Assembly: GCF_011683915.1 (NCBI RefSeq)
Contig: NZ_JAAQPH010000003.1
Coordinates: 284,737 to 348,736 of the forward strand
Direction of reading: 5' to 3'
Length of the DNA: 64,000 nucleotides
DNA from: Pelagibius litoralis
Lineage (GTDB): Bacteria; Pseudomonadota; Alphaproteobacteria; Kiloniellales; Kiloniellaceae
The stretch's first letter is position 1. Each line of letters begins with the position of its first letter. Positions 37,303 through 44,111 of this stretch are shown here, one piece after another. A model generated the notes under the pieces. It saw only the letters and a program-made list of their open reading frames with translations, had not been told where the DNA came from and did not search any database. A program made the position numbers and the translations under genes.

Positions 37303-38187
37303 TCAGTACTCGACCTTGCGCTCGATGTAGCGGAACTGCACCACGGTCAGCGCGACCACGATGGCCATGAGGATGACCGACTGCGCCGCCGAGCCGCCGA
37401 GATCGAGACCCACGAAACCGTCGTTGTAGACCTTGAAGACCAGGATCGTCGTCGCCTGGGCCGGGCCGCCGGAGGTGGTGGCATGGATGATCCCGAAGGT
37501 ATCGAAAAAGGCATAGACCACATTCACCACCAGCAGGAAAAAGGTGGTGGGCGAAAGCAGCGGAAAGATGATGGTCCAGAAGCGCTTGACCGGGCCGGCG
37601 CCGTCGATGGCCGCCGCCTCGATCAGCGACTTGGGAATCGCCTGCAGGCCGGCCAGGAAGAACAGGAAATTGTAGCTGACTTGTTTCCAGGAAGCGGCGA
37701 TGACCACCAGGGTCATGGCATCCCCACCGCTGAGATAGTGGTTCCAATCGTAGCCGAGCTGTTGCAGGACGTAGGCCAGAACCCCGATGGAGGGATTGAA
37801 CATGAACCACCAGAGGATGCCGGCGACGGCCGGCGCCACGGCATAGGGCCAGATCAACAGCGTCTTGTAAGTAGTGGCGCCACGCACCACCCGGTCGGCC
37901 ATGGCGGCCAGCACCAGGGCGGTGACCATCGACAGCGTCGTGACCCCAAGGCTGAAGATAATCGTCGTGCGGAAGGAGCCGAGATAGGCCGGATCGGCGA
38001 AGAGATCCTCAAAATTCTCAAACCAGACAAAGCTGGAGCCGAGACCGAAGGGATCCTCGATCAGAACCGATTGATAGAGCGCCTGGGTCGCCGGCCAGAT
38101 GAAAAAAACAAGCGTGATGGCGAGCTGGGGCAGGACCAGGAAATAGGGCAGGGCGCGCCCCTGGAAGATGACCCGTTTGTGCTGCAT
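37303..38187 (-). CDS. ugpA: sn-glycerol-3-phosphate ABC transporter permease
   Basis: A 294-residue MalF-type permease. [21 protein letters not shown] forms the first helix; [20 protein letters not shown] and [15 protein letters not shown] are typical of UgpA. The EAA loop is [17 protein letters not shown] near residue 212. It lies 75 bases after ugpB and just before ugpE in transcription order. Confidence 0.93.
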   Translation of the reverse strand: MQHKRVIFQGRALPYFLVLPQLAITLVFFIWPATQALYQSVLIEDPFGLGSSFVWFENFEDLFADPAYLGSFRTTIIFSLGVTTLSMVTALVLAAMADRVVRGATTYKTLLIWPYAVAPAVAGILWWFMFNPSIGVLAYVLQQLGYDWNHYLSGGDAMTLVVIAASWKQVSYNFLFFLAGLQAIPKSLIEAAAIDGAGPVKRFWTIIFPLLSPTTFFLLVVNVVYAFFDTFGIIHATTSGGPAQATTILVFKVYNDGFVGLDLGGSAAQSVILMAIVVALTVVQFRYIERKVEY

Positions 38188-38262
38188 AAGAAATCAACCA
38201 GGCCCCCGGGGCGGCGGCGCAGCGGGCATACCGGACCGCCGCCGCCCATAGAGGGCAGGTGC

Positions 38263-39585
38263 CTAGTTGACGGTCTTTTCGAACTTACGCAGCAAGGTGT
38301 TGCCGCGGTTGACGGCATCGTCGAGGCCTTGCTGGGCGGTCTTGTCGCCGTTCCAGATGGCTTCCAGCTCTTCGTTGATCACGTCGCGGATCTGCACGAA
38401 GTTGCCGAGACGCAGGCCCTTGGAGTTCTCGGTCGGCGCGTTGCCGGTCATCTGCATGATCGCCACGTCGGTGCCGGGGTTCTCGGCATAGAAACCCTGT
38501 TCCTTGGTCAGCTTGGCCGCGGCATGGGTGATTGGCAGGTAGCCGGTGAACTGATGCCAGTCGGCCTGCACCTCAGCCGAGGCGAGGTAGGAGAAGAACT
38601 TGGCGACGCCCTTGTACTCCGCGTCCTCATGACCGGTCAGCACCCAGAGGGTGGCACCACCAATGATGGAGTTCTGCGGCTCGCCGGCATCCGGCCAATA
38701 GGGCAGGGCACCGACGCCGAATTCGAAGTCTTTGGCATTGGCCTTGACCCCGGCATAGGCCGCCGAGGAGTTCATGTACATGCCGCATTCCTGGTTATAG
38801 AACTTCGGCGCTGAATCGGAACGCCGGCCGCCGTAGTCGAAGATCTTTTCCTTCTGCCAGTTGGCCATGGTGCCGACATGCTTCACGTGCAGCGGCGAGT
38901 TGAAGGAGAGCTCGGTATCGACACCGGCAAAGCCGTTGGCCTTGGTGGCGAAAGGCACGTTGTGCCAGGCGCTGAAGTTTTCCAGCTGCACCCAGGACTG
39001 CCAGCCGGTGGTGAAACCGCAGGCATAGCCGGCGGCCTGCAGCTTGCGCGCCGCGGCCTCGACCTCGGGCCAGGTCGCCGGGGCCGCATCGGGATCGAGG
39101 CCGGCTTTGGCGAAGGCGTCCTTATTGTAATAGAGCACCGGGGTGGAGCTGTTGAACGGCATGGACAGCATGTTGCCGTCGGTGTCGGTATAGTAGCCGG
39201 TGACCGAGGCCAGATAGGCGCTGGGGTCGAAAGGCTCGCCGGCTTCGGTCATCAACTGGTAGACCGGCTTGATGGCGCCCTTGGCGCCCATCATGGAGGC
39301 GGTGCCAACCTCGAAGACCTGAACGATATGCGGCTGCTGCTTGGCGCGGAAGGCCGCGACGGCCGACGTCATGGTCTCGGTATAGTTGCCCTTGTAGATC
39401 GGGATCAGTTTGTAGTCGCTCTGGGAGGCGTTGAAGCCCTCGGCGATCTCGTTGACTTTCTCACCCAGCTTGCCGCCCATGGCGTGCCACCAGTTGATCT
39501 CGGTGGCTGCCAAGGCAGCGCTCGGCAGGCTGCCGGCAAAGGCGGCGGCGGCAGCCAGGGTTATGGCTTTGCGGTTCAGACGCAT
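38263..39585 (-). CDS. ugpB: sn-glycerol-3-phosphate-binding periplasmic protein
   Basis: A 440-residue substrate-binding protein. The ATG at 39585 is preceded by GGGAGGGAATCC; residues 1-26 form a signal peptide ending ALA. The mature protein begins ATEINWWHAMGGKLGEKVNE, the UgpB hallmark, and includes PFNSSTPVLYYNKDAF and a GIDTELSF-like block. It captures glycerol-3-phosphate or glycerophosphodiesters for UgpAEC. A three-repeat Pho box lies about 93 bases upstream of the start, so the operon should be induced by PhoB at low phosphate. Confidence 0.94.
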   Translation of the reverse strand: MRLNRKAITLAAAAAFAGSLPSAALAATEINWWHAMGGKLGEKVNEIAEGFNASQSDYKLIPIYKGNYTETMTSAVAAFRAKQQPHIVQVFEVGTASMMGAKGAIKPVYQLMTEAGEPFDPSAYLASVTGYYTDTDGNMLSMPFNSSTPVLYYNKDAFAKAGLDPDAAPATWPEVEAAARKLQAAGYACGFTTGWQSWVQLENFSAWHNVPFATKANGFAGVDTELSFNSPLHVKHVGTMANWQKEKIFDYGGRRSDSAPKFYNQECGMYMNSSAAYAGVKANAKDFEFGVGALPYWPDAGEPQNSIIGGATLWVLTGHEDAEYKGVAKFFSYLASAEVQADWHQFTGYLPITHAAAKLTKEQGFYAENPGTDVAIMQMTGNAPTENSKGLRLGNFVQIRDVINEELEAIWNGDKTAQQGLDDAVNRGNTLLRKFEKTVN

Positions 39586-39677
39586 GAGGATTCCCTCCCT
39601 GTTAAGGCGACTAAGCTGATTTCGGCTCGGATAGTTCCAACTGGGCGCTGAAGCTAGCCATGAGCCGCGATGCTCTT

Positions 39678-39706
39678 TTGACATCTTTATTACTGTTTTA
39701 TGACAG
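39678..39706 (-). promoter_or_regulatory. Pho box (PhoB binding site), three direct repeats
   Basis: Read on the minus strand, the site is CTGTCAT-AAAA-CAGTAAT-AAAG-ATGTCAA: three 7-base repeats at exact 11-base spacing with A-rich spacers. The first repeat matches the PhoB consensus CTGTCAT perfectly; the second and third match at five of seven positions. It lies 93 bases upstream of ugpB in the correct orientation. This fits known PhoB control of ugp operons. Confidence 0.85.
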
Positions 39707-39849
39707 CCCGATTGTGTGCCCATGACGGCGCCTGAGCAAGATGATTAGGCATCGATCCCTCTTTTTGCGCACAAGCTTCGGATAGAGGGGCGCCGTGATT
39801 CTGGCTAAAAACCCTCATAGCACGCTATTTTCAGACGGGAGACCGGCAG

Positions 39850-40731
39850 ATGGACATTGAGAGGGCGAAACAGGCGGTGAACGCAAAAGGAGGCGCCGGC
39901 ACGCGCCAGATCGCGCTGGTGCGCGATGCCTGTGCCATGATCGACCGGAATGAGGGCGAGCGCCTGACCCTGGCGGAGATTGCCGAGGCCCTGGCGGTCA
40001 GCCCCTGGCACCTGCAGCGGCTTTTCAAACGGATCATGGGGGTCAGCCCCCGGGATTACGGCGATGCCCGCCGCGGCGCCGCCTTCCGCGAACAGCTGAA
40101 ACAGGGCGAATCCATCGCCCAGGCGACCTATGGGGCCGGTTACGGCTCTTCCAGCCGCATCTACGAGCGGGCCGAGCGCCTGCTGGGCATGACCCCGGCA
40201 TCCTATGCCAAGGGCGGCAAGGGCGCGGACATCGCCTACGACGTGGTGGACTCGCCGCTCGGCCGCCTGCTGGTGGCCGCCACCGCCAAGGGGCTCTGCT
40301 TCCTCAGTCTCGGCAGCGACGACGCGGCGCTGGTCGCGCAATTGGAGCAGGAATTTCCGAAGGCCGAGCGCATCACCCGCGACCGGCACTCCATCGCCCA
40401 GTCGGTGGCCGTGGTGATCGCCTTTCTGGAGGGGGAGACCCCCAACGCGGATCTGCCGCTGGACGTCCAGGCCACCGCCTTTCAGCGCCGGGTCTGGCAG
40501 GAGCTGATCGCCATTCCCTGTGGCGAGACCCGCAGCTACTCGGAGATCGCCGAAAGCCTGGGGGTGTCGAAAGGCCAGCGCGCCGTCGGCCGCGCCTGCG
40601 CCACCAACCCGGTTTCCCTGGTTATCCCCTGTCACCGGGCACTGCGCGAAAACGGCGAGCTGGGCGGCTATCGCTGGGGCCTGGACCGCAAGGCGGTCCT
40701 GCTGACCAGCGAAGCCGAACGCGCGGAGTAG
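39850..40731 (+). CDS. Ada-like AraC / O6-methylguanine-DNA methyltransferase
   Basis: A 293-residue protein with an AraC-type DNA-binding domain at about residues 20-120 (LTLAEIAEALAVSPWHLQRLFKR, ATYGAGYGSSSRIYE) and a methyltransferase domain at about 128-290. The acceptor is Cys261 in VIPCHRAL; FQRRVWQELIAIPCGETRSYSEIA is the DNA-binding helix-turn-helix of MGMT. It lacks the N-terminal zinc-binding domain of E. coli Ada that repairs methylphosphotriesters, so it resembles truncated Ada proteins common in alphaproteobacteria. The stop codon lies inside a repeated palindromic element. Confidence 0.9.
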   Translation: MDIERAKQAVNAKGGAGTRQIALVRDACAMIDRNEGERLTLAEIAEALAVSPWHLQRLFKRIMGVSPRDYGDARRGAAFREQLKQGESIAQATYGAGYGSSSRIYERAERLLGMTPASYAKGGKGADIAYDVVDSPLGRLLVAATAKGLCFLSLGSDDAALVAQLEQEFPKAERITRDRHSIAQSVAVVIAFLEGETPNADLPLDVQATAFQRRVWQELIAIPCGETRSYSEIAESLGVSKGQRAVGRACATNPVSLVIPCHRALRENGELGGYRWGLDRKAVLLTSEAERAE

Positions 40732-40762
40732 AGCGTTTTCGACTTACGTCGAAGCGGTTCCG
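40729..40762 (-). repeat. palindromic element, copy C (overlaps stop codon)
   Basis: On the minus strand this reads GGAACCGC-TTCGAC-GTAA-GTCGAA-AACGCTCTA, matching the core found at 25888-25920 and 44078-44110. The TAG stop of the Ada-like gene forms the end of the element, so the repeat arrived against, or supplied, the end of that gene. Confidence 0.75.
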
Positions 40763-40802
40763 GGCCGGTGCCGTAAAACCGTCAAAGAGTCTGGCCGCCA
40801 TG

Positions 40803-40890
40803 CTTCGAGACGGGCCTGCGGCCCTCCTCAGCATGAGGTTCAACAAATGACCCCACCCTGAGGAGCGGCCCGCAGGGCCGCGTCTCGAAG
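40803..40890. repeat. long imperfect palindrome
   Basis: CTTCGAGACGGGCCTGCGGC-CCTCCTCAG on the left pairs with CTGAGGAG-CGGCCCGCAGGGCCGCGTCTCGAAG on the right, around a loop of about 25 bases. It matches a palindrome type I know to be scattered in many alphaproteobacterial genomes. It lies between convergent genes (Ada-like and the IGHN protein) and could act as a bidirectional terminator. Confidence 0.8.
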
Positions 40891-40915
40891 GGTCGCGCCC
40901 ACTCGCTCGCCAGAG

Positions 40916-41155
40916 TCAGAGAAAGCGCCCGCGCTCCAGGATCTCAAGCGTGTACTGCTGGTAGGTCATGCCCAGTTCGCGGGCGCGCCTGGCGCGCTGC
41001 CGCACCACCTCGATCGGCGGGCTTTTCCAGGCTTCTTTCCTGGCTCGCTTCCAGGCATAGAGGTGCCACCCGGACTGCACCAGCGGCGGTCCGGCATTGT
41101 GGCCGATGCCGACCTCTTCCAGGCGCAGGCTATGGGGGCGCAGCAGGCTGTCCAT
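40916..41155 (-). CDS. small conserved IGHN-motif protein
   Basis: A 79-residue protein. It has the pattern IGHNAGPPL, then YAWKRARKEAWKSPP, then RRARELGMTYQQYTLEILERGRF. The same layout recurs in small proteins of unknown function across alphaproteobacteria. It is basic and helical, without signal or membrane segment; a nucleic-acid-binding role is possible but unproven. The strong motif order makes it a real gene despite its size. Confidence 0.7.
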   Translation of the reverse strand: MDSLLRPHSLRLEEVGIGHNAGPPLVQSGWHLYAWKRARKEAWKSPPIEVVRQRARRARELGMTYQQYTLEILERGRFL

Positions 41156-41227
41156 TCAGATAACTTACTGACAAAAATCAATTATTCGCAATAGCGCTCT
41201 ACACAATACTCCCCATGATCCTCTGCG

Positions 41228-41248
41228 CCCCGGCAAGCCGGCCTTGCC
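41228..41248. repeat. GC-rich palindrome before the YgjP-like gene
   Basis: CCGGCAAGCCGGCCTTGCCGG is an almost perfect inverted repeat, 31 bases before the ATG of the next gene, in its probable leader. It could form a hairpin in the mRNA. No T run follows. Confidence 0.5.
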
Positions 41249-41278
41249 GGAATCCGGCGCCGGGGGCTATAGAGAGTC

Positions 41279-42016
41279 ATGCCGACGCGAAGCGACGCCC
41301 CCCGCAGCATCCAGCTTCAGGCCCTGCAACCGGGCAGCCTGGATCTGGCCGAGCGGGACGTACCGGTGGAACTGCAGCGCCATCCACGGGCCCGGCGCAT
41401 CAGCCTTCGGATCAGCAAGACCGGCGACGGCATCGTCATGGTCCTGCCGCGCCGCACGCCGATCCGCGAAGCGATGGATTTTGCCGAACGCAACAGCGGC
41501 TGGATTCTCAAACACCTGGAAGCCCTGCCCCCGCGCATACCCTTTGTGCCCGGTGTGGTGATCCCGCTGCTGGGTGTCGACCATCTGGTGGTGCACGACG
41601 CTGCCGCGCGGCGGGGCGTCTGGCGCGGCGAGGAGCGCATCGTCGTTTCCGGCCAGGCCGAGCATCTGCCGCGCCGGTTGGGCGACTTCCTGAAGCGCGA
41701 AGCCCGCGCCGAGATCACCCGCCGCGCCCGCGAAAAGGCCGCGCAGATCGACCGCCGCATCGGCCGCATCAGCCTGCGCGATACGCGCAGCCGCTGGGGC
41801 AGTTGTTCCAGCAAGGGCAACATGAATTTTTCCTGGCGGCTGATACTCACCCCGGACTTCGTGCTCGACTATGTGGTGGCCCACGAGGTCGCGCACCTGG
41901 CGGAGCTGAACCATTCCCAGCGCTTCTGGAAAGTCGCGGGCAGCCTGACCGCCGAGATGGAACGGGCCAAAACCTGGCTCAGCCACGAGGGCGCCCGGGT
42001 TCATCGCTACGGCTAG
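41279..42016 (+). CDS. YgjP/SprT-like metal-dependent hydrolase
   Basis: A 245-residue protein of the DUF45 (YgjP) family of zinc metallopeptidases. The metal site is VAHEVAHLAELNHSQRFW near residues 200-217, with the HExxH motif and a third histidine in the NHS segment. SLRDTRSRWGSCSSKGNMNFSWRLIL is the conserved beta segment preceding it. The N-terminal part contains RHPRARRISLRI, typical of the family. The start has AGAGAG upstream. The physiological substrate is unknown. Confidence 0.9.
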   Translation: MPTRSDAPRSIQLQALQPGSLDLAERDVPVELQRHPRARRISLRISKTGDGIVMVLPRRTPIREAMDFAERNSGWILKHLEALPPRIPFVPGVVIPLLGVDHLVVHDAAARRGVWRGEERIVVSGQAEHLPRRLGDFLKREARAEITRRAREKAAQIDRRIGRISLRDTRSRWGSCSSKGNMNFSWRLILTPDFVLDYVVAHEVAHLAELNHSQRFWKVAGSLTAEMERAKTWLSHEGARVHRYG

Positions 42017-42074
42017 ATCGGATCAAGTCCGGGATGACAGAAAAGGGGAGAACCGCCTCGGCGCAAACCGAAAA

Positions 42075-42527
42075 CTAACCCGCCTTCGCCGCCGAGGGCA
42101 CCCAGACATAGCCGTCGGGATCGACGATGAAGGCCTCGCGCAGGCCATGGGGCTTGTCGGCAGGGGCCTGCAGCAGATGGTGCCCGCCCGCTTCGGCCCG
42201 CGCCGCGGCGGCATCCGGATCGATCCCGTAAAGCCGCAGTTCCAGACCGGCGCCGCGGATCGCCCCGTCGCCGGTGAGGGAAAGCAGCGGGTTGCTGTGA
42301 TAGCTGGCGTCGGAATGCAACATCCATTCCTGACCCCGGTAGCGGCAGACCGCGAAATCGCGGTCGCTGTAAACCGTTTCGATCTGCAGCACCTCTGAGA
42401 GAAAGGCCAGGCTGCGTGCCATATCGCGCACCAGCATGTTGACGCCGAAACCCGTCAGAGAGCGCCCATAGGCGTCCGCCGACATGAAACCGCCGCCCTG
42501 ATCCGCTGCCCCGTCATCTGCCGCCAT
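42075..42527 (-). CDS. VOC (glyoxalase/bleomycin resistance) superfamily protein
   Basis: A 150-residue protein with two beta-alpha-beta-beta-beta units: GVNMLVRDMARSLAFLSEVL in the first and ELRLYGIDPDAAAARAEAGG plus REAFIVDPDGYVWVP in the second. Metal-binding residues are only partly recognisable, so the chemistry is unknown. The ATG at 42527 has AGAGGG upstream. It lies next to a block of long palindromes on its 5' side. Confidence 0.82.
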   Translation of the reverse strand: MAADDGAADQGGGFMSADAYGRSLTGFGVNMLVRDMARSLAFLSEVLQIETVYSDRDFAVCRYRGQEWMLHSDASYHSNPLLSLTGDGAIRGAGLELRLYGIDPDAAAARAEAGGHHLLQAPADKPHGLREAFIVDPDGYVWVPSAAKAG

Positions 42528-42610
42528 CGCGAAACCCTCTTGTGTTCTAAAGCCCTGCGATGACTATAGGGCGGCCCGGCCGCCGGCGGTAAGTCCACTT
42601 GTCCAATTCC

Positions 42611-42675
42611 TAGAGCAGAACCGGGTTGGATGGAATCGCTGAAGGCGATCCATCCAACCCGGTGAATCTGCTCTA
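42611..42675. repeat. near-perfect 65-bp palindrome
   Basis: TAGAGCAGA...ACCGGGTTGGATGG on the left pairs with CCATCCAACCCGGT...TCTGCTCTA on the right around a GAAGGCGAT-type loop; the left arm lacks three bases present in the right. It lies between the VOC and MFS genes. Confidence 0.85.
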
Positions 42676-42688
42676 ACTGTTTGATATC

Positions 42689-42748
42689 GATCGGATTCAC
42701 ATGTTTTGTCGAAACCACGAAGTGGTTCCGTCAAAACATGATCCGATC
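42689..42748. repeat. 60-bp palindrome abutting the MFS ribosome binding site
   Basis: GATCGGAT..ACATGTTTTG...AACCAC-GAA-GTGGTT...CAAAACATGATCCGATC forms a long hairpin with short interior mismatches. It ends two bases before AAGGAG, the Shine-Dalgarno of the transporter gene. I know this palindrome type as recurrent in alphaproteobacteria. Confidence 0.85.
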
Positions 42749-42760
42749 TAAGGAGTCCAG

Positions 42761-43966
42761 ATGGCCCGTGCCAACAGCCTGAGCGTCACCGTTCTTCTGA
42801 CCGTGCTGGTGGCGCTCGGCCCGATTTCCACCGACCTCTATCTGCCGTCGCTGCCGGCCATCGGGACGGCTTTCGCGGTGGATGCCGCCGCCGTGCAGCT
42901 CACCCTCTCGGTCTTTCTCGCCGGTTTTGCCTGCGGCCAGTTGATCTGCGGCCCGCTGTCCGACCGCTTCGGACGCCGCCCGATCATCCTGGGCGGTCTT
43001 GCGCTCTATCTTCTGGCGAGCCTGCTCTGCGTCGTCGCCCCGGATATCGAGGTGCTGATCCTGGCGCGTTTCCTTCAGGCTCTGGGAGCCTGCGTCGGGC
43101 CGGTCCTCGGCCGCGCCGTGGTGCGCGACGTCTATGGCCGCGAAGGCGCCGCGCAGGTTCTGTCCTACATGGCCATGGCCATGGCGCTGGCCCCCGCCAT
43201 CGGGCCGATCGTCGGCGGCTACCTGGAGGTCTGGTTCGGCTGGCAGGCCAACTTCCTGCTGCTGACGGCCTTCGCCTCCCTCGCCCTCATCGCCATCCTG
43301 GCGATCCTGCCGGAGACCAATAAATGGATGGACCCGGCGGCGACCCAACCGGCGCGCCTGGCCGCCAACTACCTGACGCTGCTGCGCCACCGCAGCTATC
43401 TGGGCTATGCGATGATCATCGCGTTTTCCTACGCCGGCATTTTTTCCTTCATCTCCGGGTCTGCCTTCGTGCTGATCGGCCTGCTCGGCCTGAGCCCAGA
43501 TCTCTACGGCTTTTGCTTCGCCGCCATCGTGGTCGGCTACATGATCGGCACTTTCCTTTCCGGCCGCCTGACAAAGCGCCTGGGCCTGGAGCGCATGATC
43601 CAGCTCGGCAGCCTGGTGCAGGGCTTCGGCGGCCTTCTGGGCCTGCTGCTTGTCCTCGGCGGCATGGTGACCGTCGTCTCCGTCGTCGGCCCGGTGGCCG
43701 TCTTCATGATCGGCTGTGGCCTTGTGCTGCCCAACGCCCAGGCCGGCGCCCTCGGCCCCTTCCCGCGGATCGCCGGTTCCGCCTCGGCGCTGATGGGGTT
43801 CTTCCAGATGGGCTTCGCGGCGCTGGTCGGGATCGCCGTGGGCCATGGCAGCGGCACCTCCGCCCTGCCGATGATGGCCGCCATCGCCCTGGTTTCCCTG
43901 GGCGCCATCCTGGCTTATTGGCTGGTGGTGCGCCTGGCGCCGCCACTGGCCGCGCAAGCCGATTGA
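42761..43966 (+). CDS. Bcr/CflA family multidrug efflux MFS transporter
   Basis: A 401-residue 12-helix transporter. ISTDLYLPSLPAIG near residue 25 and LAGFACGQLICGPLSDRFGRRP near residue 65 are the Bcr/CflA signature; FLQALGACVGPVLGRAVVRD follows. Helices extend to the C-terminus (LAYWLVVRLAPPLA). It probably exports drugs or small metabolites with protons. The start follows AAGGAG, directly after a long palindrome. Confidence 0.93.
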   Translation: MARANSLSVTVLLTVLVALGPISTDLYLPSLPAIGTAFAVDAAAVQLTLSVFLAGFACGQLICGPLSDRFGRRPIILGGLALYLLASLLCVVAPDIEVLILARFLQALGACVGPVLGRAVVRDVYGREGAAQVLSYMAMAMALAPAIGPIVGGYLEVWFGWQANFLLLTAFASLALIAILAILPETNKWMDPAATQPARLAANYLTLLRHRSYLGYAMIIAFSYAGIFSFISGSAFVLIGLLGLSPDLYGFCFAAIVVGYMIGTFLSGRLTKRLGLERMIQLGSLVQGFGGLLGLLLVLGGMVTVVSVVGPVAVFMIGCGLVLPNAQAGALGPFPRIAGSASALMGFFQMGFAALVGIAVGHGSGTSALPMMAAIALVSLGAILAYWLVVRLAPPLAAQAD

Positions 43967-43991
43967 CGCGACGGCAGGATAGACTGACGGC

Positions 43992-44110
43992 ACCGGCCCG
44001 CACCCCCTCCCGGCCACCCACCAGGATAATCGCCTATGGGATATTTTGGGGGTGGCCGGGAGGGGTTGCGGGCTGGAACCGATCCGACGTAAGTCGAAAA
44101 CGCTATAGCG
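43992..44110. repeat. palindromic intergenic element, copy B (full length)
   Basis: CCCGCACCCCCTCCCGGCCACCCA at about 43997-44020 pairs with GGGGGTGGCCGGGAGGGGTTGCGGG at about 44048-44072. It is followed by GGAACCGATCCGACGTAAGTCGAAAACGC, the core shared with the elements at 25888 and 40729. It fills the gap between two convergent genes, so it may serve as their transcription terminator. Confidence 0.8.
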
Positions 44111-44111
44111 T

